Origin: Paenibacillus sp. MAEPY2 | Lineage (GTDB): Bacteria > Bacillota > Bacilli > Paenibacillales > Paenibacillaceae | Assembly: GCF_000499205.1 (NCBI RefSeq) | Contig: NZ_AWUK01000001.1 | Location: 157,152-221,151 of the forward strand | Direction: 5' to 3' | DNA: 64,000 nucleotides | Shown: positions 8,120-16,867 of the stretch, piece by piece | Layout of the letters: every line of letters starts with the position of its first letter | How positions within the stretch are numbered: position 1 is the stretch's first letter | Translations under genes and position numbers: made by a program | The notes under the pieces: model-generated | The model's input: the letters and a program-made list of their open reading frames with translations, nothing else | The model's database searches: none | What the model was told of the DNA's origin: nothing

Positions 8120-9667
8120 ATGCGTAACAAAACAATTCGGCACCTGTCGATGGTACTTGCCCTGATGCTGTTCGCCGGGGTGCTTGCCGCATGTAATAAC
8201 GGTTCGGGGGGATCGACGCAAGGAAGTGAGCAGGGAGGCTCTTCTGAAAACAAAGGGGAGAAGGTGACGCTGCAATTTTATATGCTTGGTGACGCACCCA
8301 AGGATCTGCCTGTGATTGAGTCGGAAATTAACAAGCTGGCTGAGGCTGATCTGAACGTTAATGTAAAATTTAATTATACGTCCTGGACAGACTGGGATCA
8401 AAAATATAAACTGCTGCTGTCTTCCGGTCAACCAATTGACCTGATCTTTACAGCGGATTGGACGTTTTATCAGTCCTATGCAAAAAAAGGAGCATTCCTG
8501 CCACTGGATGAACTATTGCCTAAGGCAGCACCAACGCTTAAGGCTTATGTACCTGAGGATATGTGGAAAGCGGTAACAGTCAATGACAAGATCTATACTG
8601 TGCCCTCTACATGGACTGAGTATGTAACGGAGGGTATTGCGTACCGTGAGGATTTGCGTGAGAAGTACAATTTGCCCAAACCGGAATCTCTGGAGACCCT
8701 CGAAGCCTATCTGGAGGGAATCAAAGCCAATGAACCAAATATGATTCCAATCGCGGATAGCAATGCAAATCATACCCATGGTATTCGTCAATTGACATCC
8801 AAGCTGGTGAATACAGCAGGTCAGCTCCCTTATGGTCTGGACATCATGTACGATGCACCATCCGATATCACTTCCTATTGGGGATCTGCACAGCATCTGG
8901 AAGATCTGAAAACGTACAAACGCTGGATGGACAAAGGCTTTTTCCCGAAAAACGTGCTGAATGTAAAGGATACGTCCAACTCCTTGCTGCAAAATGGCAA
9001 ATCGGCTGTTGTTCTGTCGGGAGAGAACCCGAACAAATTTAATGCGGATGTGATTAAGGTCCAGTCCACTCACCCGGATTGGAAGCTCGGTTATTTCCCT
9101 TACCCGAATGCGAAAGGATTTGCACAACCCGTTCACCCGATTCACAATGGTTTTGCAATTCCACGCAGCAGCAAAAACCCGGAGAAAGCACTCGCATTCT
9201 ATGAGAAACTGGTTATCGACAAACGTTACAACTGGCTGACCGAATATGGCGTGGAAGGTAAAAACTTTGAAGTGCAGGACGGCTATTATAAAATGGTGGG
9301 CGATGCCCAGAGCAATGGATTTCCGCGTGAAGGCATGAATGGCTGGGCTTGGCGTAATCCGGAATTCATGCTCTATGATAAGAGCTTTGATGATGTGCTG
9401 GCTATTTTCAAAGAGCTGGACAAAATGAAAAAGCCGGATATTTACACCGGATTTGCTGAGGATTGGACGCCATACCAGGCCGAGAAGGCCGCACTGGAGC
9501 AGGTAGAGAAGCAGTATCTGTATCCGCTGAATGTAGGATTGGTGGACGATGTAGAAGCAGGGCTGAATACATTTATGGAAAAAGCCAAACAGGCAGGCCT
9601 TGAGAAGATCCAGAGTGAGTACACCAAACAGTGGCAGGATTACTTGAAATCAGCTGGTATTCAATAG
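8120..9667 (+). CDS. Extracellular solute-binding lipoprotein of the ABC transporter
   Basis: A 515-residue protein with a lipoprotein signal peptide ending in the lipobox LAAC (GVLAACNNGSGG), followed by a flexible Gly/Ser/Gln linker and a long periplasmic-binding-protein fold of the LplA-like (SBP_bac) size class. An ATG two codons earlier at 8114 is too close to GGGAGG; the ATG at 8120 has the right spacing. Tryptophan-rich stretches such as NGWAWRNPEF and FAEDWTPYQ fit a sugar-binding cleft. It delivers the ligand to the two permeases before it, and the operon closes with the hairpin at 9692. Confidence 0.9.
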   Translation: MRNKTIRHLSMVLALMLFAGVLAACNNGSGGSTQGSEQGGSSENKGEKVTLQFYMLGDAPKDLPVIESEINKLAEADLNVNVKFNYTSWTDWDQKYKLLLSSGQPIDLIFTADWTFYQSYAKKGAFLPLDELLPKAAPTLKAYVPEDMWKAVTVNDKIYTVPSTWTEYVTEGIAYREDLREKYNLPKPESLETLEAYLEGIKANEPNMIPIADSNANHTHGIRQLTSKLVNTAGQLPYGLDIMYDAPSDITSYWGSAQHLEDLKTYKRWMDKGFFPKNVLNVKDTSNSLLQNGKSAVVLSGENPNKFNADVIKVQSTHPDWKLGYFPYPNAKGFAQPVHPIHNGFAIPRSSKNPEKALAFYEKLVIDKRYNWLTEYGVEGKNFEVQDGYYKMVGDAQSNGFPREGMNGWAWRNPEFMLYDKSFDDVLAIFKELDKMKKPDIYTGFAEDWTPYQAEKAALEQVEKQYLYPLNVGLVDDVEAGLNTFMEKAKQAGLEKIQSEYTKQWQDYLKSAGIQ

Positions 9668-9691
9668 TTTGTACTTTCTTCATATTAAAAA

Positions 9692-9721
9692 AAAGGTGCC
9701 TTCGATTCGAAGGCACCTTTA
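9692..9721. terminator. Bidirectional rho-independent terminator
   Basis: A perfect 13-base-pair stem, AAAGGTGCCTTCG with CGAAGGCACCTTT, and a 3-base loop, with an A tract before it and T residues at its end. It can end both the ABC operon and the convergent glycosyltransferase gene. Confidence 0.85.
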
Positions 9722-9750
9722 CTGTGTACATGCAGGCTTGTTTGAAGCCG

Positions 9751-10899
9751 TTACAGTCCGGCTTGGTCTGCCGAGTAGGGACGCAGGTCCAGAAGGTCGA
9801 TAATACTTTGTGCGCTCTGCATGGGGTGATACTTAGCAATCTGTGCCATGTGGCGTTTGCGTTTGCGAACAATGTCAGAGTAGTTATGGACCAGTTTATT
9901 CATCCATTTTACAACAACATCAAGGGAAGTTATGGGCTCCCCCAAACCTCGTGCGGTGAAATACTGGACATTTTCTTCTTCCTGGCCTGGTATGGGATTA
10001 TGGAACAACATCGGGATTCCCTTTGCCAACCCCTCGCTGCATGTCATTCCTCCCGGTTTGGTGATCAGGAGATCGGATACTTCCATTAATTTGTCCACCT
10101 CATTGGTGTACCCGATGATATGGATATTCTCTTTTTGATACAACGGATTTTGCTCCATGCTGATTCGGCTTTTGTCATTGCGCCCAAGGCAGAAAATAAT
10201 CTGAACATCCGCATGCCAGCGTGTCAATAATTGGTTGACTACTTCATCGCTGAGCATTCCCCAGCCCCCGCCCATTACAAGCACCGTAGGCATGTTTTTC
10301 AAATTAAATTTGCCACGGATTTCATCCCGTCCGGGATGTTCCCAGAAATTGGGGTGGATTGGGATGCCGGTAACCCGAATTTTGTCTAAAGATACACCCC
10401 GCAGCATTAATTTGGACTTTACCTCATCTGTAGAAACAAGATACAGGTCTACTTCTGGACTAATCCATGTCCCATGCGCGTCATAATCGGTGATGACTGT
10501 ACAGAGTGGAACCTGTACCCCTAGACGTTTCAGTCTGGAAATGACGGCACTGGGAATAGGGTGTGTGCATACGATAACATTCGGACGAAGCTGACGCACA
10601 ATACTGCGTGTATGGGTATAAAACAATTTATGCAGCGCGAGTGTAGTCAGCCGGTTTAAGGATTTTTTATATTGATGCCTGTATACATACCCGATGAGCT
10701 TGGGCTGATTAATGACCGTCTTTTTGTACGCTGTAATAATGAGTGGCGCAACTCTAGGGTTCAGAAAACTTCCCAACTCAAGCACTTTGGTCTGCAGATT
10801 CGGCGAAAGTTTTCGCAAACTGCTGGACAGTGCATAAGCGGCTTGAGTATGACCTGCGCCAAAGCCTTCAGATAATAGTAATACTCTTTTTTTCTCCAC
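9751..10899 (-). CDS. GT28-family glycolipid glycosyltransferase (UgtP/MGDG-synthase-like)
   Basis: A 382-residue protein with the two-domain MGDG-synthase/MurG-like fold. The N-terminal glycine loop reads LLLSEGFGAGHTQAA, the acceptor domain has VCTHPIPSAVISRL and TVITDYDAHGTWI, and the C-terminal nucleotide-sugar domain has VLVMGGGWG and LITKPGGMTCSEGLA. Family members add glucose or galactose to diacylglycerol on the inner face of the membrane, making glycolipids and anchors for lipoteichoic acid. The start is GTG, with AGGTGA upstream. A PAP2-type phosphatase gene lies 50 bases upstream on the same strand, suggesting a lipid-related pair. Confidence 0.85.
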   Translation of the reverse strand: MEKKRVLLLSEGFGAGHTQAAYALSSSLRKLSPNLQTKVLELGSFLNPRVAPLIITAYKKTVINQPKLIGYVYRHQYKKSLNRLTTLALHKLFYTHTRSIVRQLRPNVIVCTHPIPSAVISRLKRLGVQVPLCTVITDYDAHGTWISPEVDLYLVSTDEVKSKLMLRGVSLDKIRVTGIPIHPNFWEHPGRDEIRGKFNLKNMPTVLVMGGGWGMLSDEVVNQLLTRWHADVQIIFCLGRNDKSRISMEQNPLYQKENIHIIGYTNEVDKLMEVSDLLITKPGGMTCSEGLAKGIPMLFHNPIPGQEEENVQYFTARGLGEPITSLDVVVKWMNKLVHNYSDIVRKRKRHMAQIAKYHPMQSAQSIIDLLDLRPYSADQAGL

Positions 10900-10949
10900 G
10901 CTTGCTTCACCTGTTCCTGCTAGGTTTTCCTTAGTCTAACATATTCACG

Positions 10950-11477
10950 TTATGTCCATAAAGCAACTGTTGCAAGTGCGACTAAAGTACCGATCGTAGC
11001 ACCTGCAAGCACATCTGAGGGATAGTGCAATCCCAGGTAAATTCGAGAAAATCCGACAATTAATGCAACAGGGAGTAACATCAGCAACAGGAACGGCTCC
11101 ATTGTCATAAAAGGGACCGTCACCGAGAATATGGCGGTAGTATGCCCTGAAGGGAACGAATGGTCCGTCAGGGGATTGCGGAACGTAATCGTATCCGGCA
11201 AGGCCAGATAAGGCCGAATGCGTGGATACAGCTTTTTGGCGATGGCTACGGGAATGTGACTAACCGCCAGAGCGATGCATGCCTGAAGTCCTGTTGTGCT
11301 CCAAGGAGCTGGAGCCAGAAGCCAGATCAGTAAGGATACTGCGATAGAAGAAGTTGCTCCTCCCAGATGGGTGAAATAATACAGCCAAAAATTCATAAAT
11401 CGATTATGAAGTCGACCATTAATCCACATAAATACATTTCGATCATACTCTTGAAACTTTACGAATAAACGGCTCAT
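10950..11477 (-). CDS. PAP2-family membrane phosphatase
   Basis: A 175-residue integral membrane protein with the three PAP2 motifs in order: KKLYPRIRPYL (KX6RP type), PSGH in DHSFPSGHTT, and SRIYLGLHYPSD with the catalytic histidine. Such enzymes dephosphorylate phosphatidic acid or undecaprenyl pyrophosphate; which one cannot be told here. GGAGG six bases before the ATG supports the start. It probably shares a transcript with the glycosyltransferase downstream. Confidence 0.9.
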   Translation of the reverse strand: MSRLFVKFQEYDRNVFMWINGRLHNRFMNFWLYYFTHLGGATSSIAVSLLIWLLAPAPWSTTGLQACIALAVSHIPVAIAKKLYPRIRPYLALPDTITFRNPLTDHSFPSGHTTAIFSVTVPFMTMEPFLLLMLLPVALIVGFSRIYLGLHYPSDVLAGATIGTLVALATVALWT

Positions 11478-12189
11478 ATTGGCCTCCTGCCAGTCAGGCC
11501 CCGTGTTGGCGGCAGTATTTCCGGTAAATTGCTGTGTCCGGTTTCGTCCTGATTAGTATATAACCGTTTTTCGTGAACTTGAGGTTATTTCAGGTATATG
11601 TTTATCATATTTTTAAATGTTGTCCTTTTCAAGAAGAACACATGTGAAGAAGGTAAAATTCATGTTAAAGAGTGGTTAAGAACCCAACTTAACTTTTTGA
11701 CTTGGACGATCTAAAAAAGATACAATGATTCAACATGGCTGAAATGCGGTTAAAAAATTGTGAGTTTAAGACTGAACTTTTTGAGGTCTGTTTACGTTAT
11801 TTGATATAGAGCCTCTGTCGATATGGATCAGCCTGATGAAAAAAGCAGGGACTTTAGAAATAAAAATCAAGTAAACGGCTGAAAATAAGATATAACAGGC
11901 ATGAATGCGAGGTTGGAGTATCACAAAGTGCCTATTCAGCGTTTAAAGTTCACATTTCTGCTTCAGGAAGTGGAATTGCGGTTTTGACAAATGGCTGAAA
12001 AGAATACAAAATCGATAAAGCAGCCAACTGGCAATCAACCATGCTTGAAACATTGTCTGAAATATTTGCGTAGTAAACAAAAGAACAGGGTCATATTCTG
12101 CGCGTCACAAAAAAATAAAAGTGCAGAATCCAGGAAGAGAAATGATGTAAAGTAATCTGGTTTTGAAAAAAAGGGGGTAACAGAGAACG
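11478..12189 (+). other. 712-base AT-rich intergenic region
   Basis: No coding frame with a ribosome binding site was found on either strand. The region holds one good promoter candidate (11697-11726) pointing toward the GT2 gene, and many short A/T runs. If that promoter is used, the GT2 mRNA has an untranslated leader of about 460 bases. I saw no terminator or riboswitch signature in it. Confidence 0.5.
11697..11726 (+). promoter_or_regulatory. Probable sigma-A promoter
   Basis: TTGACT (11697-11702), an 18-base spacer, TACAAT (11721-11726). The clearest promoter match in the gap before the GT2 gene, although about 465 bases from its start codon. Confidence 0.5.
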
Positions 12190-13428
12190 ATGTTGGACGC
12201 TATATTCGTCACGATGCAGGTCATTCTGGCACTGCTAGCCGTGTACCAATTCACGTTTTCGCTGTTCGGTCTAATTAAGAAAAAGAAAAAGAAACACTAT
12301 CCGGCGACAAAGTCATTCGCTGTACTCGTCGCAGCGCACAATGAGGAACAAGTTATTGGTGCGTTGATGGAGAACTTGAAACAACTGGATTACCCGGAAG
12401 ATCTGTATGATGTGTTTGTCATTTGCGACAACTGTACCGATGGAACGGCTCAAATTGTAAGACAGCATGGACTGAATGCTTGTGTACGTACCAATGCTGA
12501 TCTCAGAGGTAAAGGGTATGCCATCGAATGGATGCTTAAATACCTGTGGAAATTGCCACGTCAATATGATGCAGTCGTCATGTTTGACGCGGATAACCTG
12601 GTTGACCGTAACTTCTTGCTTGAGATGAACGACGACTTGTGCAATGGTTCGCGTGTTATTCAGGGATACATTGATACGAAAAATCCGGAGGATTCCTGGA
12701 TCACTGCAGCATATGGTGTATCGTACTGGTACATCAACCGTCTGTGGCAGCTGTCCCGTCATAATTTGAATATGGCGAATTTCCTCGGAGGTACGGGGAT
12801 GTGCTTCGAGACGAACCTGCTCAAGGAAATTGGCTGGGGCGCTACAAGCCTGGTTGAGGATCTGGAGTTTACAATGCGCAGTGTTCAACGTAATGTGTAT
12901 CCTGTCTTTAACTACGATGCCAAAGTATTTGATGAGAAGCCGTTAACATTTAAGGCTTCCGCACGACAACGCCTTCGCTGGATGCAAGGTCACTTTACCG
13001 TCGCGCGTAGATATTTCTTCCCGCTGCTGTGGCAAAGTATCAAGGAAAGAAGCTTGGTGAAATTTGACCTTGCTGTGTATGGCGCAAACGTGTACGTTGT
13101 TTTGCTTACGTTCCTGATGACAGCTGTATTGTGGGTGGATACAGCGATATTCAGTGGTCCGCATATCGCAAACATATACGGGTACTTCCCGCTTTGGGTA
13201 GGATTCGTAGCGATTGGTCTGAACATCCTGACATTCCTGTTATCCATGGCGCTGGAAAAGGTTACTTTTGCCAAAGTGTATCTGTACCTGATCTTGTTCC
13301 CGATTTACCTTCTTTCTTGGTATCCAATTACGTTCTACGCGTTCTTTACGCAGAACAACAAACAATGGAGCCATACTCAACATACACGTGTTGTACGTTT
13401 GGATGAGGTGCAGAGCAAGCAGGGGTAA
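12190..13428 (+). CDS. Membrane GT2 glycosyltransferase (processive type)
   Basis: A 412-residue protein with an N-terminal membrane helix, a cytoplasmic GT2 domain and about four C-terminal helices. The catalytic signatures of polysaccharide-synthase-like GT2 enzymes are present: VLVAAHNEEQVIG, the metal-binding DAD in VVMFDADNLV, the ED acid in SLVEDLEFTM, and QRLRWMQGH, a Q-x-x-R-W-type motif. The N-terminus is interrupted by a run of lysines (KKKKKKH) after the first helix. It probably adds sugars to a lipid or makes an extracellular polysaccharide. It stands alone between a long leader and the infC promoter. Confidence 0.87.
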   Translation: MLDAIFVTMQVILALLAVYQFTFSLFGLIKKKKKKHYPATKSFAVLVAAHNEEQVIGALMENLKQLDYPEDLYDVFVICDNCTDGTAQIVRQHGLNACVRTNADLRGKGYAIEWMLKYLWKLPRQYDAVVMFDADNLVDRNFLLEMNDDLCNGSRVIQGYIDTKNPEDSWITAAYGVSYWYINRLWQLSRHNLNMANFLGGTGMCFETNLLKEIGWGATSLVEDLEFTMRSVQRNVYPVFNYDAKVFDEKPLTFKASARQRLRWMQGHFTVARRYFFPLLWQSIKERSLVKFDLAVYGANVYVVLLTFLMTAVLWVDTAIFSGPHIANIYGYFPLWVGFVAIGLNILTFLLSMALEKVTFAKVYLYLILFPIYLLSWYPITFYAFFTQNNKQWSHTQHTRVVRLDEVQSKQG

Positions 13429-13479
13429 TGGATTATTAACTTGGACGAAAGCCTCTCTGTAAAAAACATTGTAGATATG

Positions 13480-13508
13480 TTGACAATCGTTCTGCAGGAT
13501 GTTATAGT
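13480..13508 (+). promoter_or_regulatory. Sigma-A promoter of infC-rpmI-rplT
   Basis: TTGACA (13480-13485), a 17-base spacer, TATAGT (13503-13508): close to consensus, as expected for a translation operon. Confidence 0.85.
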
Positions 13509-13514
13509 ATTCAA

Positions 13515-13725
13515 GTGCGTTAAATGAATAGCTATGGAATCACAAGTAGAAGTCCGACTTCTCACCTGATCAACAAACATGTTGGCTGGTCAACGATCCC
13601 AATAATTTATGAAGTGTTTACTCATGAAGAATTGTGTTGATTACAGGGATGTCGGTAGCTTAACCGGCATCCCTTTTATTTTTTTGTGTAACTGGATATT
13701 CAAAATGACCTGGAGGTGGACGGTT
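13515..13725 (+). promoter_or_regulatory. L20-type leader with transcription attenuator
   Basis: About 200 untranslated bases separate the promoter from infC. Near its end a stem of GGGATGTCGG with CCGGCATCCC (13646-13655 and 13664-13673) is followed by TTTTATTTTTTT, a complete intrinsic terminator ahead of the operon. In Bacillales the infC-rpmI-rplT leader is controlled this way by ribosomal protein L20. Position and architecture match, but the L20-binding element itself was not aligned here. Confidence 0.75.
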
Positions 13726-14235
13726 ATTAGTAAAGATCACATGATTAATGATGAGATTCGGGCGAAGGAAGTACGCCTTGTCGGAGCTGAAGGAGAACAA
13801 ATTGGGATCACGCCGATTCGGGAAGCACTGCAAATGGCGATTGACCTGAACTTGGACCTGGTCAATGTGGCACCACAGGCTAAACCGCCGGTATGCCGCA
13901 TCATGGACTATGGCAAATTCCGCTATGAGCAACAAAAGAAAGACAAAGAAGCCCGTAAGAACCAGAAAATTGTTGATATTAAAGAAGTATGGTTCCGTTC
14001 CAATATTGAGGAGCATGATTATCAAACGAAGCTTCGTAATGTAGTTAAGTTCTTGAAAGAAGGCGACAAGGTAAAATGTTCCGTTCGTTACCGCGGACGT
14101 GAAATTGCGCATGCCGCTATTGGTCAACGGATTTTGGAGCGCGTTAAAGTGGAAGTTGCAGAACTCTGCACCATCGAACGTCAACCAAAATTGGAAGGCC
14201 GCAGTATGATCATGATTCTGGCTCCTAAAGCCTGA
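13726..14235 (+). CDS. infC: Translation initiation factor IF-3, AUU start
   Basis: IF-3 (169 residues) binds the 30S subunit and checks start-codon pairing. The frame is open upstream to an ATG at 13609, but that start lies before the attenuator. The normal IF-3 N-terminus SKDHMINDEIRAKEVRL begins at an ATT codon at 13726, six bases after GGAGGTGG (13712-13719). The conserved AKPPVCRIMDYGKFRYEQQK stretch and the C-terminal domain are complete. An AUU start is the known device by which IF-3 represses its own translation in other bacteria. It is first gene of infC-rpmI-rplT. Confidence 0.93.
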   Translation: MSKDHMINDEIRAKEVRLVGAEGEQIGITPIREALQMAIDLNLDLVNVAPQAKPPVCRIMDYGKFRYEQQKKDKEARKNQKIVDIKEVWFRSNIEEHDYQTKLRNVVKFLKEGDKVKCSVRYRGREIAHAAIGQRILERVKVEVAELCTIERQPKLEGRSMIMILAPKA

Positions 14236-14259
14236 TAACATTGAAGGAGGAAACACAAA

Positions 14260-14463
14260 ATGCCTAAAATGAAAACACACAGCAGTTTGAAAGGACGCTT
14301 CAAAATTACCGGTTCCGGTAAAGTCCTGCGTTACAAAGCTCACAAAAACCACTTGCTTTCCCACAAATCAAAACGTGCTAAGCGCGTTCTGAACGGTAAC
14401 CCAGTTATGGCTGCCGGGGACGTAAGACGTTTGAAACAAGGTTTGGCTAACTTGAAAGGCTAA
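14260..14463 (+). CDS. rpmI: 50S ribosomal protein L35
   Basis: A 67-residue very basic protein beginning MPKMKTHSSLKGRFKITGSG, the standard L35 N-terminus, with the HKNHLLSHKSKRAKR core. GGAGG lies a short distance before the ATG. Placed between infC and rplT in the conserved operon. Confidence 0.97.
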   Translation: MPKMKTHSSLKGRFKITGSGKVLRYKAHKNHLLSHKSKRAKRVLNGNPVMAAGDVRRLKQGLANLKG

Positions 14464-14551
14464 CTTGAAATAGTACATTCCGTATGGGGGATCGGCCTAG
14501 GCCGTACACATACCACGGATACATTTAATATTTATTGGGAGGTTCTTTAAT

Positions 14552-14911
14552 ATGGCAAGAGTAAAAGGCGGTTTTGTAGTACGTCGTCGTCATAAAAAGG
14601 TTTTGAAACTGGCAAGAGGTTACTTCGGTTCCAAACACCGTATTTTTAAAACAGCTAACGAGCAAGTAATGAAATCCCTGGTTTACGCATACCGTGACCG
14701 TCGCAACACCAAACGTAACTTCCGCAGACTGTGGATCGTTCGTATCAATGCTGCAGCACGTATGAATGGTTTGTCTTACAACAAACTGATCCATGGATTG
14801 AAACTTGCTGGTGTAGACATGAACCGCAAAATGTTGGCTGATCTGGCCGTTAACGACATCAATGCGTTCAACTCTTTGGCTACTGTAGCTAAAGGCAAAA
14901 TCAACGCTTAA
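14552..14911 (+). CDS. rplT: 50S ribosomal protein L20
   Basis: 119 residues beginning [20 protein letters not shown], the typical L20 basic extension, followed by [16 protein letters not shown] near the C-terminus. It binds 23S rRNA early in 50S assembly and is the likely repressor acting on the leader of this operon. A GGGAGG site precedes the ATG and a terminator follows at 14924. Confidence 0.97.
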   Translation: MARVKGGFVVRRRHKKVLKLARGYFGSKHRIFKTANEQVMKSLVYAYRDRRNTKRNFRRLWIVRINAAARMNGLSYNKLIHGLKLAGVDMNRKMLADLAVNDINAFNSLATVAKGKINA

Positions 14912-14923
14912 AATTGCTTATTC

Positions 14924-14952
14924 AAGCCGCCGTACCTATGGCGGCTTTTTTT
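14924..14952 (+). terminator. Terminator of infC-rpmI-rplT
   Basis: AAGCCGCC and GGCGGCTT with an 8-base loop, followed by seven T. Confidence 0.9.
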
Positions 14953-15487
14953 ACGGCTTAAAGAATGATCTTGCTAAAAGGGCCGTTGTGCGAAACGAAT
15001 ATGCTGCAGTCTGTAAGGACACACTGAAAGCATATAACTTGCGAATAACAGGCCGTGATAATACATAAAATACGAACGGTGAAATAATGCAAACAAAAAC
15101 AGGGCGAATCCACTTTTTACTGGGAGGCGTGATAAGTTTTTGTTATATAATATCACATCGTTGTAACGTTAGTGTGTTAAACCGTTAAAATATTAAGCGC
15201 TTTCAATAAAAAAAGAGCAAAAATAAGTGAGATTTGGTGATGAAACATCTGGATTTTACCACGGGTTGAATGTATAATCACCTCTGTAGGCTAGTCCTAA
15301 AATTTTCTCTTCGAGTCATAATGTTCGGTTTTTCGACAGGTGACACAATCGTTTAGGGGTAAGAATGCGCTTTTAATGTCGAAGAAACCATACATTCTGC
15401 ATAAAAGCCATATTATCGATCTGTTGAGCCGTTCCATTTTGGCCTGGACAGGAATTAGGTATATATCATTAAGGGGGAACAAGAGAA
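14953..15487 (+). promoter_or_regulatory. Upstream region and structured leader of the nucleoside transporter
   Basis: A 535-base gap with no convincing gene. A TATAAT -10 at 15273-15278 has a poor -35 (TGGATT, 17 bases before). After it lies a leader of about 200 bases with potential pairings: CCTAAA (15296-15301) with TTTAGG (15352-15357), and GGTTTTTCGACA (15327-15338) with TGTCGAAGAAACC (15377-15389, one bulged base). The two stems interleave, so they would form a pseudoknot or compete. The purine-riboswitch core sequence is not present. Confidence 0.4.
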
Positions 15488-16528
15488 ATGAAAAAGATGC
15501 TCAGCTTGTCTTTGGTCATGTTGCTGGCAGTATCGGTTATGCTCGCAGGTTGCGGTAGCAAACCGAAAGAGGAAACAAATGCCGGCGGAACTACAGGTGG
15601 CGAAAACACTGAAGCTAAATCCGATTTGAAAATCGGTATGGTTACTGACGTAGGTGGAGTTAACGACAAATCGTTTAACCAATCCGCTTGGGAAGCTCTG
15701 CAAGCAACTGAAACTGAAACAGGTGTAGCTGTTAAATACCTGCAAAGTAAATCCGATGAAGAGTACATTCCAAACCTGAACGAGTTCGTTAAAGGTGGAT
15801 ATGATCTGACTTGGGGTATCGGTTTCCAATTGGCTGATGCAATCAAGACTGTAGCTGAACAAAATCCTGATTCCAAACTCGCGATCATTGACAGTGTTGT
15901 TGATGCTCCTAACGTTAAATCGGTGACATTTGCTGAAGAAGAAGGTTCTTACCTGGTAGGTGTTGTAGCTGGTCTGACAACTAAATCCAACAAAGTAGGT
16001 TTCGTTGGTGGTATGGACAGCCCGCTGATCAAAAAGTTTGAAGTAGGTTTCAGAGAAGGGGTTAAAGCTGTTAACCCTAAAGCTGAGTTCATTTCTAACT
16101 ACACAGGTGCTTTTGATAAGCCTGACCTGGGTAAAGCAGCAGCTGCTACAATGTACAACCAAGGCGTAGATATCATTTTCCACGCTTCCGGTGCTACGGG
16201 TAATGGTGTGTTCAACGAAGCAATCGCTCGTAAGAAACAAGGTCAAGATGTTTGGGTTATCGGTGTAGATAAAGACCAATCCCTGGAGTTTGGTGATGAT
16301 GTAACACTGACTTCTATGATCAAAAAAGTTGACGAAGCTGTTAAGCGCGTAAACGCAGAAGTTATTGATGGAACATTCAAAGGTGGAGCTGAGAATCTGA
16401 CTTTGAAAGAAAACGGTGTAGGTATCGCTGATACTTCCACGAAAAATGTTTCTGCTGATGTACTTGCCAAAGTGGACGAGTACAAAGAAAAAATCATCAA
16501 CGGCGAAATCAAAGTTCCTACAAAATAA
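15488..16528 (+). CDS. nupN: BMP-family nucleoside-binding lipoprotein (NupN-like)
   Basis: A 346-residue lipoprotein with signal peptide and lipobox LAGC (VMLAGCGSKPKEE), followed by a short linker and a periplasmic-binding fold of the BMP/Med family: KIGMVTDVGGVNDKSFNQSA is the family's N-terminal signature, and VGFVGGMDSPLIKKFEVGF is also typical. Family members capture purine nucleosides outside the cell for the ABC transporter encoded next. GGGGGA precedes the ATG. A gap of 339 bases rich in hairpins separates it from the ATPase gene, consistent with the binding protein being made in excess. Confidence 0.9.
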   Translation: MKKMLSLSLVMLLAVSVMLAGCGSKPKEETNAGGTTGGENTEAKSDLKIGMVTDVGGVNDKSFNQSAWEALQATETETGVAVKYLQSKSDEEYIPNLNEFVKGGYDLTWGIGFQLADAIKTVAEQNPDSKLAIIDSVVDAPNVKSVTFAEEEGSYLVGVVAGLTTKSNKVGFVGGMDSPLIKKFEVGFREGVKAVNPKAEFISNYTGAFDKPDLGKAAAATMYNQGVDIIFHASGATGNGVFNEAIARKKQGQDVWVIGVDKDQSLEFGDDVTLTSMIKKVDEAVKRVNAEVIDGTFKGGAENLTLKENGVGIADTSTKNVSADVLAKVDEYKEKIINGEIKVPTK

Positions 16529-16551
16529 TTGGATTTAGCCTGTAAAAAAAT

Positions 16552-16586
16552 AATCATCGAGGCCGGTCTTGACCGGCCTTATGATT
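16552..16586 (+). other. GC-rich hairpin after nupN (processing or partial stop)
   Basis: AATCAT, GGCCGGTC, a TT loop, GACCGGCC, then ATGATT: a strong stem extended by flanking pairs. No T run follows, so it is more likely an mRNA 3'-end stabiliser or processing site than a terminator. Confidence 0.6.
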
Positions 16587-16644
16587 GTCAGAGTAGGAAA
16601 ATTTGCTCAAGTCACCATAACAATTGTACAAGCATGCAAGACGA

Positions 16645-16825
16645 GCTTTGGGGAAATCCCATAGCGAAAGCAAGAAGACTTCGTATCAACGCTCCGGTAG
16701 GAGCTTTTCTTAAGATTATGGAATGCATAAGTTTCAGTGAAACTGAAGGATTCGATAATCCTAAGAAAAAGTACCGCTAAGAAGCGGTCATCTTCCTTGA
16801 ATAAACGTCGATAGACGTTTTTCTT
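16645..16825 (+). other. Dense cluster of RNA hairpins between nupN and nupO
   Basis: Consecutive inverted repeats: GCTTT/AAAGC around GGGAAATCCC (16645-16671); GCTCC-GGTA-GGAGC (16691-16704); a long hairpin whose arms CTTTTCTTAAGATTAT (16704-16719) and ATAATCCTAAGAAAAAG (16755-16771) enclose TTCAGT-GAA-ACTGAA; ACCGCT-AAGA-AGCGGT (16773-16788); and AACGTC-GATA-GACGTT (16804-16819) followed by TTTCTT. Several loops are four bases long. No coding frame competes for this space. The last hairpin resembles a weak terminator just before nupO. Function unknown. Confidence 0.55.
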
Positions 16826-16867
16826 ACGTTTGCGGAACCACACTATATCAGGTATAAGGGTGATTAC

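Noticed and set aside
15270..15487. Purine riboswitch before nupN
   Set aside because: The conserved junction sequences (TATAATC...GTTTCTACC...CCGTAAA...GACTA) cannot be found.
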